Below are positions 1 to 7,890 of a stretch of 64,000 nt of DNA, piece by piece; the stretch's first letter is position 1; each line of letters starts with the position of its first letter. This DNA comes from CADEED01 sp035761265. Lineage in GTDB: Bacteria; Pseudomonadota; Gammaproteobacteria; Steroidobacterales; Steroidobacteraceae. The stretch covers positions 12,538 through 76,537 of the forward strand of contig DASTRL010000250.1 in the NCBI GenBank assembly GCA_035761265.1, in the 5' to 3' direction. Below the pieces are notes generated by a model. That model was given only the letters and a program-made list of their open reading frames with translations. It had not been told where the DNA came from and searched no databases. A program made the translations under genes and the position numbers.

Positions 1-2
1 CA

Positions 3-278
3 CCCTGGGAACAGGGGCCGGTGTGGCGCGAGCAGAACCCGATCCGCCTGGCGGCGAATTTCCGCACCCCGGTGCTGGTGACCGTGGGCGAGCAGGATTT
101 TCGTGTGCCGCTGAACAACGCGCTGGAATACTGGGCGGCGCTGCAGCGCATGCGGGTGCCGAGCCGGCTCATCGTGTTTCCCGATGAAAATCACTGGATT
201 CAGAAGGGCGAGGACAGCAAGCTCTTCTATGCGCAGATCGCGGCCTGGCTGGATCGCTGGCTGAAGTCCGGCCACTGA
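3..278 (+). CDS. C-terminal fragment of an S9-family (prolyl oligopeptidase-like) peptidase
   Basis: This is the 3' end of a gene that begins before the window. The visible 91 residues match the end of the alpha/beta-hydrolase catalytic domain of S9 peptidases. The strand leading to the acidic catalytic residue is seen in VTVGEQDFRVP, with Asp following Gln. The catalytic His lies in FPDENHWI, about 50 residues later. A C-terminal amphipathic helix ends in DRWLKSGH. The Ser nucleophile lies outside the window, so activity cannot be judged. The tail fits dipeptidyl or acylaminoacyl peptidases of this family. Whether the protein is exported cannot be seen. Confidence 0.8.
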   Translation, partial: PWEQGPVWREQNPIRLAANFRTPVLVTVGEQDFRVPLNNALEYWAALQRMRVPSRLIVFPDENHWIQKGEDSKLFYAQIAAWLDRWLKSGH

Positions 279-297
279 AGGAAAGAGAGCAAGGGAC

Positions 298-1056
298 TTG
301 TCGGACGAGTGGGACTACTACTTCGCGCGGGTCAACGATGCGGTGGCATCGATCTTCGTCGACCTGGGGATCCGGCCGGAGGCGCCGATCGAAGCGCGAC
401 CGTGGCTGCTGTGGGTGTGGATCACGCTCGCGCACCCGAAGCCGGACGGACTCGCCACCAATGAGGAATCCAGGATTCTCAACGAGATCGGCGCCTCGCT
501 GGACGCGATGATTTCCGCAACCTGCGGTGCGCAGATGGTGGGGCGCATCACCGGCGGCGGGCGGCGCGAGATCTATTTCTACGGCGCCGAGCCGGGAGAG
601 CTGGAAGGTGCCGCCGCGCAGGCCCTGAAGTCGTTCCCGGACTATCGATACGAAACCGGCAGCGCGTTCCAGCCGGAGTGGGAACACTACCTGGAGCTTT
701 TGTATCCCTCGGCGACGAACCTGCAACGCATGCAGAACCGCCGGCTGCTGGAGGAGCTGGCCTCGCAGGGCGACGTGCACGAGCTGCCGCGCAAGGTGGA
801 TCACTGGCTGTACTTCGCCGACGAGGACGGCCGCGCCACCTGCCGCGACACGCTCACGGCCATCGGTTTCGAAGTGGAAGACGAAGCCGTGGCCGAGGAG
901 GAGGGCGAGCACCTGCCGTTCTCGCTGGTGGTCTCGCGCGTGGACAGCGTCGATACGCACTCGATCAACGGCATCACGCTCGAGCTGGCGCGTCTCGCCG
1001 GTGAGCACCGCGGCGACTATGGCGGCTGGAGTTGCGAGGCGACTAGAGAGTCCTGA
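298..1056 (+). CDS. DUF695 plus RraB (RNase E activity regulator B-like) domain protein
   Basis: The 252-residue protein has two parts. Residues about 1-130 resemble DUF695, with WLLWVWITL and a later YFYGAEPGE segment. Residues about 150-250 resemble RraB, seen in KVDHWLYFADEDG and IGFEVEDEA. RraB of E. coli binds RNase E and modulates mRNA decay. The two-domain form occurs in several proteobacteria, but its role is not established. The start is a TTG codon preceded by the purine-rich AAAGAGAGCAAGGGA. No in-frame ATG lies near the N-terminus, which supports TTG. The 3' end overlaps the convergent methyltransferase gene by 14 bases. Cytoplasmic; no signal peptide is seen. Confidence 0.75.
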   Translation: MSDEWDYYFARVNDAVASIFVDLGIRPEAPIEARPWLLWVWITLAHPKPDGLATNEESRILNEIGASLDAMISATCGAQMVGRITGGGRREIYFYGAEPGELEGAAAQALKSFPDYRYETGSAFQPEWEHYLELLYPSATNLQRMQNRRLLEELASQGDVHELPRKVDHWLYFADEDGRATCRDTLTAIGFEVEDEAVAEEEGEHLPFSLVVSRVDSVDTHSINGITLELARLAGEHRGDYGGWSCEATRES

Positions 1057-1648
1057 CGAAGACGAGCGTCAGGTTGTTGGCCGGCATGCGCACGACCTGC
1101 TGGCGCTGCAGACCGTGCAGCGCCGCGGTGCGTGTGACCTCGTCCAGATCGCGCAAGCCCCATTCCTGGTTGCGACGTTTGAGCGTGGCGTCGAAGTCGA
1201 GGTTCGACTGCACGGCGCTGCCATGCTCGAGATACGGCCCGTAGAGCACCAGCTTGCCGCCGGTGCTCAGGTGGCGCGCGGCCCCGAGGCATAACGCATT
1301 GGTCGCCGACCAGGGCGAGATGTGAACCATGTTGATGCACAGCACCGCGTCGTAGCTCGCGGCCACCGGCCAGCGCGGCGCGTGCACGTCGAGGGCGATG
1401 GGCGGCTCGATGTTGGTGAGCCCGGACTCGCGAATGCGTGTCGCGATGGCTTCGACGTGCGGCGCGTCCGGCTCCGTGGGCTGCCAGCGGATGCCGGGGA
1501 GCTCCGCCGCGAAGAAGCACACGTGCTGGCCGGTGCCCGAGGCGATCTCGAGCACCGTGCCGCTGGCCGGCAACACGGTCTCGAGCACCGTGAGGATGGG
1601 GTCCTTGTTGCGCTCGGCGGCGGCGGAGGTCAGCAGCTCATTGGCCAT
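1043..1648 (-). CDS. DUF938 family SAM-dependent methyltransferase-like protein
   Basis: The 201-residue protein is recognised as DUF938, a class I SAM-methyltransferase-like family of unknown substrate. The glycine-rich SAM loop is LEIASGTGQHV near residue 37. The acidic loop after strand 2 is PTEPD, and INMVHISPW follows strand 4. I place the start at the ATG reading MANELLTSAAAERN, because family members begin here; an upstream in-frame extension carries no homologous sequence. The gene is convergent with the DUF695/RraB gene and overlaps it by 14 bases. Upstream lies a long inverted repeat that may be transcribed in its leader. The substrate cannot be predicted. Confidence 0.85.
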   Translation of the reverse strand: MANELLTSAAAERNKDPILTVLETVLPASGTVLEIASGTGQHVCFFAAELPGIRWQPTEPDAPHVEAIATRIRESGLTNIEPPIALDVHAPRWPVAASYDAVLCINMVHISPWSATNALCLGAARHLSTGGKLVLYGPYLEHGSAVQSNLDFDATLKRRNQEWGLRDLDEVTRTAALHGLQRQQVVRMPANNLTLVFVRTL

Positions 1649-1666
1649 GGTGCGTGGGAAGGTGGT

Positions 1667-1730
1667 GTCAGGCAGGGATTGCACGGGCAACCGTGCCTGA
1701 CCGCGGGCACATCCGCAATCCCTGCCTGAC
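1667..1730. repeat. 16-bp perfect inverted repeat flanking an inner hairpin (REPIN-like)
   Basis: GTCAGGCAGGGATTGC at 1667-1682 is exactly reverse-complemented at 1715-1730. Inside, GCACGG (1681-1686) pairs with CCGTGC (1691-1696) around a GCAA tetraloop. A related GTCAGGCACGG lies on the minus strand within the spacer. Two inverted palindromic units in a short non-coding gap is the layout of REP/REPIN elements. It lies upstream of the methyltransferase start and downstream of the small membrane protein stop. It lacks a T-tract, so a plain terminator is less likely. I see no second copy in this window. Confidence 0.5.
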
Positions 1731-1756
1731 TCCACTTCGGGACGCCACTGCCGCTC

Positions 1757-1933
1757 CTATCTGCCACGCTCCGCGCGGATGCGCCGCACGACGCTCCACG
1801 CGAACAGGCTGATCACGCCTAACAACACGCCCATGAGCACCGCGAGCCACCAATGAAAGCGCGCCGCTTCGATGAGGCCCCAGCCGAGGCCGATGGGCGT
1901 CATGACGAGCAGCAAAGGTCTGGCAATTCTCAA
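1757..1933 (-). CDS. Small single-span membrane protein downstream of hslU
   Basis: A 58-residue ORF starts at a TTG whose last two bases form part of the hslU TGA stop (TTGA overlap), so it is probably translated by coupling to hslU. An alternative ATG at 1903 gives 48 residues. One hydrophobic segment, HWWLAVLMGVLLGVISLFAW, spans most of the middle. A basic tail, RRIRAERGR, follows, suggesting an inner-membrane protein with the C-terminus inside. No family is recognised. Position at the end of the dapF-hslU operon is the only functional hint. No Shine-Dalgarno sequence is obvious, so the start and the gene itself are moderately certain. Confidence 0.5.
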   Translation of the reverse strand: MRIARPLLLVMTPIGLGWGLIEAARFHWWLAVLMGVLLGVISLFAWSVVRRIRAERGR

Positions 1934-3267
1934 AGAATGTACCGCGACAGGTCTTCATCCTTGGCCAGGTTGCCAAGATGCTGATCGACGTATCCGGCGT
2001 CGATTTCGATCGCCGAGCCACCCTTCTCCGCGGCATCGAACGACACACTCTCGAGCAGCCGTTCCATCACGGTGTGCAGGCGACGCGCGCCGATGTTCTC
2101 GGTCTTCTCGTTCACGCTGAAAGCAATTTCGGCCAGGCGGCGCACGCCATCCTGCGCGAACTTCACGTCCACATTCTCAGTGCCCATCAGCGCCTTGTAC
2201 TGCGTGGTCAACGATGCATCGGGCTCGGTCAGGATGCGCACGAAGTCGTCGACCTTCAACGAATCCAGCTCCACGCGGATCGGAAAGCGTCCCTGCAGCT
2301 CGGGGATCAGGTCCGAGGGCTTGGCCATGTGGAACGCGCCCGAGGCGATGAACAGGATGTGGTCGGTCTTGATCTGTCCGTACTTCGTGGACACCGTGCT
2401 GCCTTCCACGAGCGGCAGCAGGTCACGCTGCACGCCTTCGCGCGACACGTCGGCGCCGAAGCTATCCTGCCGGCGGGCGACCTTGTCGATCTCGTCGATG
2501 AACACGATGCCATTCTGCTCGGCGTTCTGCAGCGCACGCGCGCGCAGTTCCTCCTCGTTGACGAGCTTGCCGGCCTCTTCCTCGACCAGCAGCTTCTGCG
2601 CTTCGCGCACCTTGAGCTTGCGCGGCCTGGTGCGCTGGCCGCCGAGGTTCGCGAACATGCTCGAGAGCTGCTCCTGCATCTCCTCCATGCCTGGCGGGGC
2701 CATGATCTGCACGCCGGGCGGAATCGAGCGCAGCTCGATCTCGATCTCGCGGTCGTCCAGCGCACCTTCGCGCAGCATCTTCCTGAATTTCTGGCGCGTC
2801 TCGTTGTCGCGCGCCGAGGGTTCCGGATCGGTCGAGAACCCCATCATCTTGGGCGCGGGCAGCAGCGCGTCGAGGATGCGCTCCTCGGCGGCATCGCGCG
2901 CTCGCTCGCGCACCTTGGCGATCTCCTCGTCGCGCGCCATCTTCACGGCGACTTCGGCCAGGTCCTTGACGATGGAATCCACGTCGCGTCCCACGTAGCC
3001 CACCTCGGTGAACTTGGTCGCCTCCACCTTCACGAACGGCGCGTTCGCGAGCTTGGCGAGCCGGCGCGCGATCTCGGTCTTGCCCACGCCGGTCGGCCCG
3101 ATCATCAGGATGTTCTTGGGCGTGATCTCCTGGCGCAGCGGATCCTGGATCTGCGCGCGGCGCCAGCGATTGCGCAACGCGATGGCGACGGCGCGCTTGG
3201 CGTCGTCCTGGCCGACGATGTGCTTGTCGAGTTCGGAAACGATCTGGCGGGGTGTCATTGACTTCAA
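1930..3267 (-). CDS. hslU: ATP-dependent protease ATPase subunit HslU
   Basis: HslU is the AAA+ unfoldase ring that feeds substrates to the HslV peptidase. The 445-residue length is normal. Walker A is GPTGVGKT at residues 57-64, and Walker B is IVFIDEIDK near residue 250. The I-domain lies between them. The sensor region includes GRFPIRVEL, and the C-terminal tail ends DLSRYIL, the conserved peptide that docks into HslV and activates it. The ATG overlaps the hslV stop by 4 bases, so the two subunits are coupled. The gene belongs to the dapF-DUF484-xerC-hslV-hslU operon, a common order in Gammaproteobacteria. Confidence 0.98.
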   Translation of the reverse strand: MKSMTPRQIVSELDKHIVGQDDAKRAVAIALRNRWRRAQIQDPLRQEITPKNILMIGPTGVGKTEIARRLAKLANAPFVKVEATKFTEVGYVGRDVDSIVKDLAEVAVKMARDEEIAKVRERARDAAEERILDALLPAPKMMGFSTDPEPSARDNETRQKFRKMLREGALDDREIEIELRSIPPGVQIMAPPGMEEMQEQLSSMFANLGGQRTRPRKLKVREAQKLLVEEEAGKLVNEEELRARALQNAEQNGIVFIDEIDKVARRQDSFGADVSREGVQRDLLPLVEGSTVSTKYGQIKTDHILFIASGAFHMAKPSDLIPELQGRFPIRVELDSLKVDDFVRILTEPDASLTTQYKALMGTENVDVKFAQDGVRRLAEIAFSVNEKTENIGARRLHTVMERLLESVSFDAAEKGGSAIEIDAGYVDQHLGNLAKDEDLSRYIL

Positions 3268-3809
3268 GCCCTGAGCTCCTCGATGACGAGGTTGCGATTG
3301 GTGTAGATGCAGATGTCGGCGGCGATGTTGAGGCCCTTCTCGACGATTTCGCGCGCCGACAGGTCGGTGTTCTCCGCGAGCGCGCGGGCCGCGGCCTGCG
3401 CGAACGGCCCGCCGGAGCCGATGGCCACGAGGTCGTGCTCGGGCTCGATGACGTCGCCATTGCCCGAGACGACGAACAGGTTCTTCGTGTCGCCCACGAG
3501 CAGCAGCGCCTCGAGGCGGCGCAGGTAGCGATCACCGCGCCAGTCCTTGGCGAGCTCGATGGCCGCGCGCGTGAGATTGCCGAATTTCTCGAGCTTGCCC
3601 TCGAAGCGCTCGAACAGCGTGAAGGCGTCGGCCGTGCCACCGGCGAAGCCACCGAGCACCTTGCCATTGCCGAGCGGGCGCACCTTGCGCGCGTTGCCCT
3701 TCATCACCGTGTTGCCGAGGGTGACCTGACCGTCGCCGCCGATGGCGACGGCGTTGTTACGCCGCACGGCAAGGATGGTCGTGCCGTGCGGATTGAAAAC
3801 TTCACTCAT
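3264..3809 (-). CDS. hslV: ATP-dependent protease peptidase subunit HslV
   Basis: HslV is the proteasome-beta-like Thr peptidase of the HslUV complex. The 181-residue protein has the family core VRRNNAVAIGGDGQVTLGN and the GFAGGTADAFTLFERFE segment. The nucleophile is predicted to be Thr10 in HGTTILAVRR. E. coli HslV exposes Thr2 after Met removal. Here no start codon lies directly before the Thr, so a nine-residue propeptide must be cleaved. Xanthomonas HslV has a similar short N-terminal extension. The gene lies 6 bases after xerC and overlaps hslU by 4 bases. Confidence 0.97.
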   Translation of the reverse strand: MSEVFNPHGTTILAVRRNNAVAIGGDGQVTLGNTVMKGNARKVRPLGNGKVLGGFAGGTADAFTLFERFEGKLEKFGNLTRAAIELAKDWRGDRYLRRLEALLLVGDTKNLFVVSGNGDVIEPEHDLVAIGSGGPFAQAAARALAENTDLSAREIVEKGLNIAADICIYTNRNLVIEELRA

Positions 3810-3815
3810 GGAGAC

Positions 3816-4733
3816 CTACGTCTTGCGTTTCGCCCGAGGGTGGGAAGCGTCGTAGGTGCGGGCCAGGTGGGCGAAATCAAGGTGGGTGTAGACCTGCGTG
3901 GTGGAGATGTCGGCGTGGCCGAGCAGCTCCTGCACGCCGCGCAAATCCTTACTCGATTCAAGAAGATGGGTCGCGAAGGAATGCCGGAACAAGTGCGGGT
4001 AGACGCGGCTCGGCAGGCCCTGGTGACGGGCCCATTGAGCGATGCGAAGCTGGATTGCGCGAGATTTGAGCCGCGAGCCGTTGCGGCCCACGAAAAGCGC
4101 GGTTTCGTCGATGTCGGCGAGCGTCACGCGCAACTTGAGCCACGCGCGTATGGCATCGCAGGCCTTGCGGCCCACGGGAACGACGCGGGTCTTCGCGCCC
4201 TTGCCGAGCACGCGCACCGTGCGATCGGCGAGATCGACGTCGGTGAGCGCGAGGCCCACGAGCTCCGCGAGCCGCAGGCCCGATGAATAGAACAGCTCCA
4301 TGATGGCCCGATCGCGCACGGTGAGCGGGTCGTCGCCGCGAATCTCGAGCAGCTGGCTGATCTGATCGACGTCGAGCGTACCGGGCAGGCGCTTCGCGGC
4401 CTTGGGGGCGCGGATCTCGAGCGCCGGATTGCCGGCGACGACGCCCTCGCGCACCAGGTAGCCGAAGAAGCCGCGCACCGCCGACAACCGGCGCTGCACG
4501 CTGCGCGGATTCAGTCCGCCGGCGTGCGAACGCGCGGCGAACATGCGCACGTGCTGGCTGTCGACGCGCCGCCAGTCGGCGACGTTGGCCTGCCCGAGGA
4601 AATCCGCGAGCGCGCCGACGTCGCGTGCGTAGTTAGACGAGGTGTGCGGCGAAAGCCGCCGTTCCTTGGCGAGATGCGTCAGGTAGCCGCCGATCCAGCG
4701 GCGGTCGAGCGATGCCTGGGGCTCACGTGTCAC
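3816..4733 (-). CDS. xerC: Tyrosine recombinase XerC
   Basis: XerC acts with XerD at dif to resolve chromosome dimers. The 305-residue protein has the SAM-like core-binding domain at residues about 8-95 and the catalytic domain at about 115-295. The catalytic set is visible: Arg in LRLAELVGL, Lys in LGKGAKTRVV, His and Arg in HLFRHSFATHLLE, and Tyr in TTQVYTHLD. The start is a GTG with a weak ribosome-binding site; no better in-frame start lies upstream before the DUF484 stop. Its place between DUF484 and hslVU is the typical xerC context, which favours XerC over XerD. Confidence 0.93.
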   Translation of the reverse strand: MTREPQASLDRRWIGGYLTHLAKERRLSPHTSSNYARDVGALADFLGQANVADWRRVDSQHVRMFAARSHAGGLNPRSVQRRLSAVRGFFGYLVREGVVAGNPALEIRAPKAAKRLPGTLDVDQISQLLEIRGDDPLTVRDRAIMELFYSSGLRLAELVGLALTDVDLADRTVRVLGKGAKTRVVPVGRKACDAIRAWLKLRVTLADIDETALFVGRNGSRLKSRAIQLRIAQWARHQGLPSRVYPHLFRHSFATHLLESSKDLRGVQELLGHADISTTQVYTHLDFAHLARTYDASHPRAKRKT

Positions 4734-4790
4734 GGCGGGAATCGGCGCCCCACTTCATCCAGCAGACGGCGCGCCATCCGCGTGCACGTT

Positions 4791-5495
4791 TCACGGCCGT
4801 GAGAGGGCGTCCGTGATCAATTCGCCCATGCGCTTCAGGAATTCGGTGCTCATGCCCGGATGGAAGCGCTCGCGCTCGGCGCTGCCCAGCGCGAGCAGGC
4901 CCATGGAGCCGGCATCGCCCAGCGGCACCAGCGCCACCGAGCCGATGCTGGCGGCTTCGGGGCCGAACAGGAAATCGCGCTGCGAGTCGCGCACCTGGCC
5001 GCAGCGCGGTTTGCCGGTGGCGAGCAGCGCGTCGAAGGTGCGGATGTTGGCGTCGTCCGGCGGCAGCTTGCGCAGGAATGGCTCGTGGATGTCCGGCAGC
5101 GACTCGATGGGAGCCGTCAGCAGCAGCACGGAGTTGAACGCGTCGAAGTCCTCGCGCAGCGATGCCTCGATGGCGGCAAGCGCGCTGGGCGCGGTGGAGG
5201 CGCGCAGCAGGCGGCGCGTGAAGCGATGGATGCGCTCGGCGAGCTGATCGTTGGCGCGGGCTACGGCGATGAATTCGGCGAGGCGGCGATCCGCGTCGCT
5301 CTTCTGCTCGCGCAGCACTTCGACCTGGCGCTCGACCAGTGAGACGGTGGAGCCCGTGCGCATGTGCGGCAATCGCATGCGCGCCAGCAATGGCTGGTGA
5401 CGTTCGAAGAAATCCGGGTTGAGAGTGAGGTAGCGCTCGATGCGCTCTTCATCCGTCTGACCCGCCGGCAAACCACGTGCGGTTTGTGTGCTCAT
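4791..5495 (-). CDS. DUF484 family protein (GAF-like)
   Basis: The 234-residue protein matches the DUF484 family that sits between dapF and xerC in many Gammaproteobacteria. It begins with an N-terminal helical region containing LTLNPDFFERHQPLLARM, typical of the family. A coiled-coil stretch about LVERQVEVLREQKSDADRR follows, then a GAF-like domain from residue about 110. FHPGMSTEFLKRMGEL near the end is also characteristic. The molecular function is unknown. It lies 15 bases after dapF and 57 bases before xerC on the same strand. It is cytoplasmic, with no signal or membrane segment. Confidence 0.9.
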   Translation of the reverse strand: MSTQTARGLPAGQTDEERIERYLTLNPDFFERHQPLLARMRLPHMRTGSTVSLVERQVEVLREQKSDADRRLAEFIAVARANDQLAERIHRFTRRLLRASTAPSALAAIEASLREDFDAFNSVLLLTAPIESLPDIHEPFLRKLPPDDANIRTFDALLATGKPRCGQVRDSQRDFLFGPEAASIGSVALVPLGDAGSMGLLALGSAERERFHPGMSTEFLKRMGELITDALSRP

Positions 5496-5510
5496 TTTCC
5501 TGTGGACTCC

Positions 5511-6347
5511 CTAAATCTCCACGCGCCCCGTGAAAGATACAGCGGTCGGGCCTTTCATCCAAATGTGTTCGCCGGGTCCCGGCCACGTGAGCTCGAGTTT
5601 TCCGCCGGGCAATTGCACTTCCACCGTGGCATCGAGGCGTCCATGTCGTCTGCCGACCGCGACAGCCGCGCACGCGCCGGTGCCGCACGCCAGTGTTTCC
5701 CCGACGCCACGCTCGAATACGCGCAGTCGAACGTGCGTGCGATCGACGATCTCCATGAACCCTACGTTCACGCGATTCGGGAATCGCGGGTGCTTCTCGA
5801 TCGCAGGTCCGAGTCGATCCACCGGTGCGCTCGCCACCGATGCGACCGTGAGCACGGCGTGCGGATTGCCCATCGATACCGCGCCGATTTCCACTTCCGT
5901 GCCCGCCACGGCGAGCGGATACACGTGCGCTTCCGCCGAGGCGTCGAAGGGCAGGGATTTGGGGTCGAAGTTCGGCACGCCCATGTCCACGGACACGAGC
6001 TCGGGGCCGTGCACCCGCGCGCGGATCAATCCGGCCGGACTGTCGAGCACGATCTCGCTGTCGTCCGGCGCCAATGCGCCGCGGCGCTGCAGGAATGAGG
6101 CCAGGCAGCGTACGCCGTTGCCGCATTGCTCGACCTCGCCACCATCGGCGTTGAAGATGCGGTAGTAAGCCTGTGTGCCCGCGCGGCGCGGCGGCTCGAT
6201 CACCAGCGCCTGGTCGAAGCCGATGCCCGTATGGCGTGCCGACAACGCGCGCCACTGCTGCGGGGTCGGCAGGTTACCCGTGCGCGGCGCATCGAAAACG
6301 ATGAAATCGTTGCCGAGGCCGTGCATCTTGGTGAAGTCGAGCTGCAT
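5511..6347 (-). CDS. dapF: Diaminopimelate epimerase
   Basis: DapF interconverts LL- and meso-diaminopimelate, the last step before lysine and the source of the peptidoglycan cross-linking residue. The 278-residue length is normal. Both catalytic cysteines are present: Cys in GEVEQCGNGVRC, the base on one face, and Cys in GETLACGTGACA on the other. The N-terminus FTKMHGLGNDF is diagnostic. It is the first gene of the minus-strand operon, and the ATG is 30 bases from the divergent membrane-protein gene. In E. coli lptM lies just upstream; here lptM is instead beside polA, about 22 kb away. Confidence 0.97.
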   Translation of the reverse strand: MQLDFTKMHGLGNDFIVFDAPRTGNLPTPQQWRALSARHTGIGFDQALVIEPPRRAGTQAYYRIFNADGGEVEQCGNGVRCLASFLQRRGALAPDDSEIVLDSPAGLIRARVHGPELVSVDMGVPNFDPKSLPFDASAEAHVYPLAVAGTEVEIGAVSMGNPHAVLTVASVASAPVDRLGPAIEKHPRFPNRVNVGFMEIVDRTHVRLRVFERGVGETLACGTGACAAVAVGRRHGRLDATVEVQLPGGKLELTWPGPGEHIWMKGPTAVSFTGRVEI

Positions 6348-6377
6348 GGCACGAAGAATACCTTACGATTCGCGGTG

Positions 6378-6971
6378 ATGCGTCTCACTCCCTGGCTCGT
6401 CGCCGCCCTCGTCCTGTTCGCGTTGTGGCGCCTGTACTCGCAGCGTGACATCCATCACGGTCCTGGCGTGCTGGCAGCCGCCGAACCGGAGCAGCACCTG
6501 CTCGCCGCGGCGCCCGGCATCGAGCGCGATGATTTCACGCTGCGGCCGCGCGCCGAGTTCAGCGCCACGGTGCGAATCCTGCGGCGCGAGGACTACTCGC
6601 TCGGGGCGCTGGCCCGGCTGGTGCCCACGGACTTCGCGGTGGGTTGGGGACCGATGTCCGACAGCGCCGTGCTCGCGGGTGTCGAGATCAGCCAGGGCAA
6701 CCGGTTCTATTTTTGGCGCACGGAGAGCTGGCCTGTGTCTCGTGAGGACATCGAAAGCCACTCCGCCAACTGGCACGTGATCCCGGGCAATGCGGCGGTG
6801 CGCGCGACGCTGAAGCGACTGCGCGCCGGCAGCGTGGTCGAGCTGCGGGGGCAGCTCGTGGACATCGAGGGCAAGGAAGGCGGCATGCGCACGTCACTGT
6901 CGCGCACCGACACCGGCCCCGGCGCCTGCGAGATACTGCTGGCCTCATCGGCTCGCGTGGTCGGATCCTGA
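6378..6971 (+). CDS. Membrane-anchored conserved protein of unknown function
   Basis: The 197-residue protein begins with one transmembrane or signal-anchor helix, LTPWLVAALVLFALWRLY, followed by an exported domain. Features include FTLRPRAEFSATVRILRRE, WGPMSDSAVL and YFWRTESWPVSREDIE. The end contains LRGQLVDIEGKEGG, which resembles an OB-like strand pair. I recognise no named family. Start choice: ATG at 6378, with an overlapping GTG at 6375 as alternative. The stop overlaps the following GNAT ATG (TGATG), so the two are coupled. It is divergent from dapF, sharing a 30-base control region. Confidence 0.7.
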   Translation: MRLTPWLVAALVLFALWRLYSQRDIHHGPGVLAAAEPEQHLLAAAPGIERDDFTLRPRAEFSATVRILRREDYSLGALARLVPTDFAVGWGPMSDSAVLAGVEISQGNRFYFWRTESWPVSREDIESHSANWHVIPGNAAVRATLKRLRAGSVVELRGQLVDIEGKEGGMRTSLSRTDTGPGACEILLASSARVVGS

Positions 6972-7504
6972 TGAACCTCCGGCCCGACTTTCGATTGCGC
7001 CCGGCCGTCAGCGCCGATGCCGGCAGGCTCGCAGACTTCGGTGCGCGCACGTTCTCGGAAACCTTTGCCGCCGACAACACGGTCGAAGACATGCAAATGC
7101 ACCTGGCATCGACATTCAGCCCGGAAAGACAGCGTCGCGAGATCGAGGATCCGTCCATGCTCACGCTGGTCCTCGAAGATGCCGTCGGGCAGTGGGCCGG
7201 ATTCGCGCAGCTGCGCACCGGGAAAATTTCCGATGGTGTGCCGCGCGAGGGCAGCATCGAGCTGTATCGCTTCTATGTCGACAGTCCCTGGCATGGGAAG
7301 GGACTCGCCGCCGAGTTCATGCAGGCCGTCAAGCGGCAGGCACGTGCCCGCGGCGCTTCGAGCCTGTGGCTGGGCGTCTGGGAGCGCAACGCGCGGGCGC
7401 AGGCCTTCTACCGCAAGCATGGATTCGACAAGGTGGGCAAGCAGGTGTTCGTGGTCGGCCGCGACCCGCAGACCGACGATGTGATGTGGTGTCCGCTCGC
7501 ATGA
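6971..7504 (+). CDS. GNAT family N-acetyltransferase
   Basis: The 177-residue protein has the GNAT fold. Motif A, the acetyl-CoA pyrophosphate loop, is HGKGLAAEFM near residue 110, after the strand IELYRFYVDSP. Motif B is LGVWERNARAQAFYRKHGF near residue 140. The substrate cannot be predicted; the closest general type is the RimI-like or toxin-resistance style single-domain GNAT. Its ATG overlaps the preceding stop by one base and its stop overlaps the following VOC ATG (ATGA), placing it in a translationally coupled plus-strand run. Cytoplasmic. Confidence 0.9.
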   Translation: MNLRPDFRLRPAVSADAGRLADFGARTFSETFAADNTVEDMQMHLASTFSPERQRREIEDPSMLTLVLEDAVGQWAGFAQLRTGKISDGVPREGSIELYRFYVDSPWHGKGLAAEFMQAVKRQARARGASSLWLGVWERNARAQAFYRKHGFDKVGKQVFVVGRDPQTDDVMWCPLA

Positions 7505-7890
7505 ATGCGCGCATCGAACACGTGGCGCTCTGGGTGCGCGACATCGAGCGGGTGGCGGCGTTCTACGAACGATTCTTTGGCGCGCGCGTGGGTGCGCGCT
7601 ACGAGAATCCGCGCAAGGGATTCGCGTCGCGATTCGTGCGGCTGGGCGATGGCGCGCGGCTGGAGATCATGGCGCGCACCGACGTGACGGCGCGCGGCCT
7701 GGGCGAGCAGCTCGGGCTGGCGCACCTGGCCATCGCGGTCGGCAACGAATCGGACGTGGACAAACTGGCGGCGCGCTTCGTCGCCGAGGGCGTCGCGCTC
7801 CTCGACGGTCCGCGTCGTACCGGTGACGGTTATTACGAATGCGTGGTGCAGGACCCGGAAGGCAATCGCGTGGAAGTGACCGCAGGCTGA
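7501..7890 (+). CDS. VOC family (glyoxalase/bleomycin resistance-like) protein
   Basis: The 129-residue protein is a single VOC unit. It starts ARIEHVALWVRDIERVAAFY, where His is a likely first metal ligand. It closes with VVQDPEGNRVEVTA, where Glu is the usual C-terminal ligand, and HLAIAV gives the middle His. Such proteins act as glyoxalases, lactoylglutathione lyase relatives, epimerases or binding proteins; the sequence does not decide among them. ATG and stop overlap both neighbours (ATGA, then TGATG), so it is co-translated with the GNAT and the glycosidase. Confidence 0.88.
   Translation: MNARIEHVALWVRDIERVAAFYERFFGARVGARYENPRKGFASRFVRLGDGARLEIMARTDVTARGLGEQLGLAHLAIAVGNESDVDKLAARFVAEGVALLDGPRRTGDGYYECVVQDPEGNRVEVTAG

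Noticed and set aside
1978..3261. 427-codon open frame opposite hslU
   Set aside because: Same reason: antisense to a perfect hslU, no domain-like sequence.
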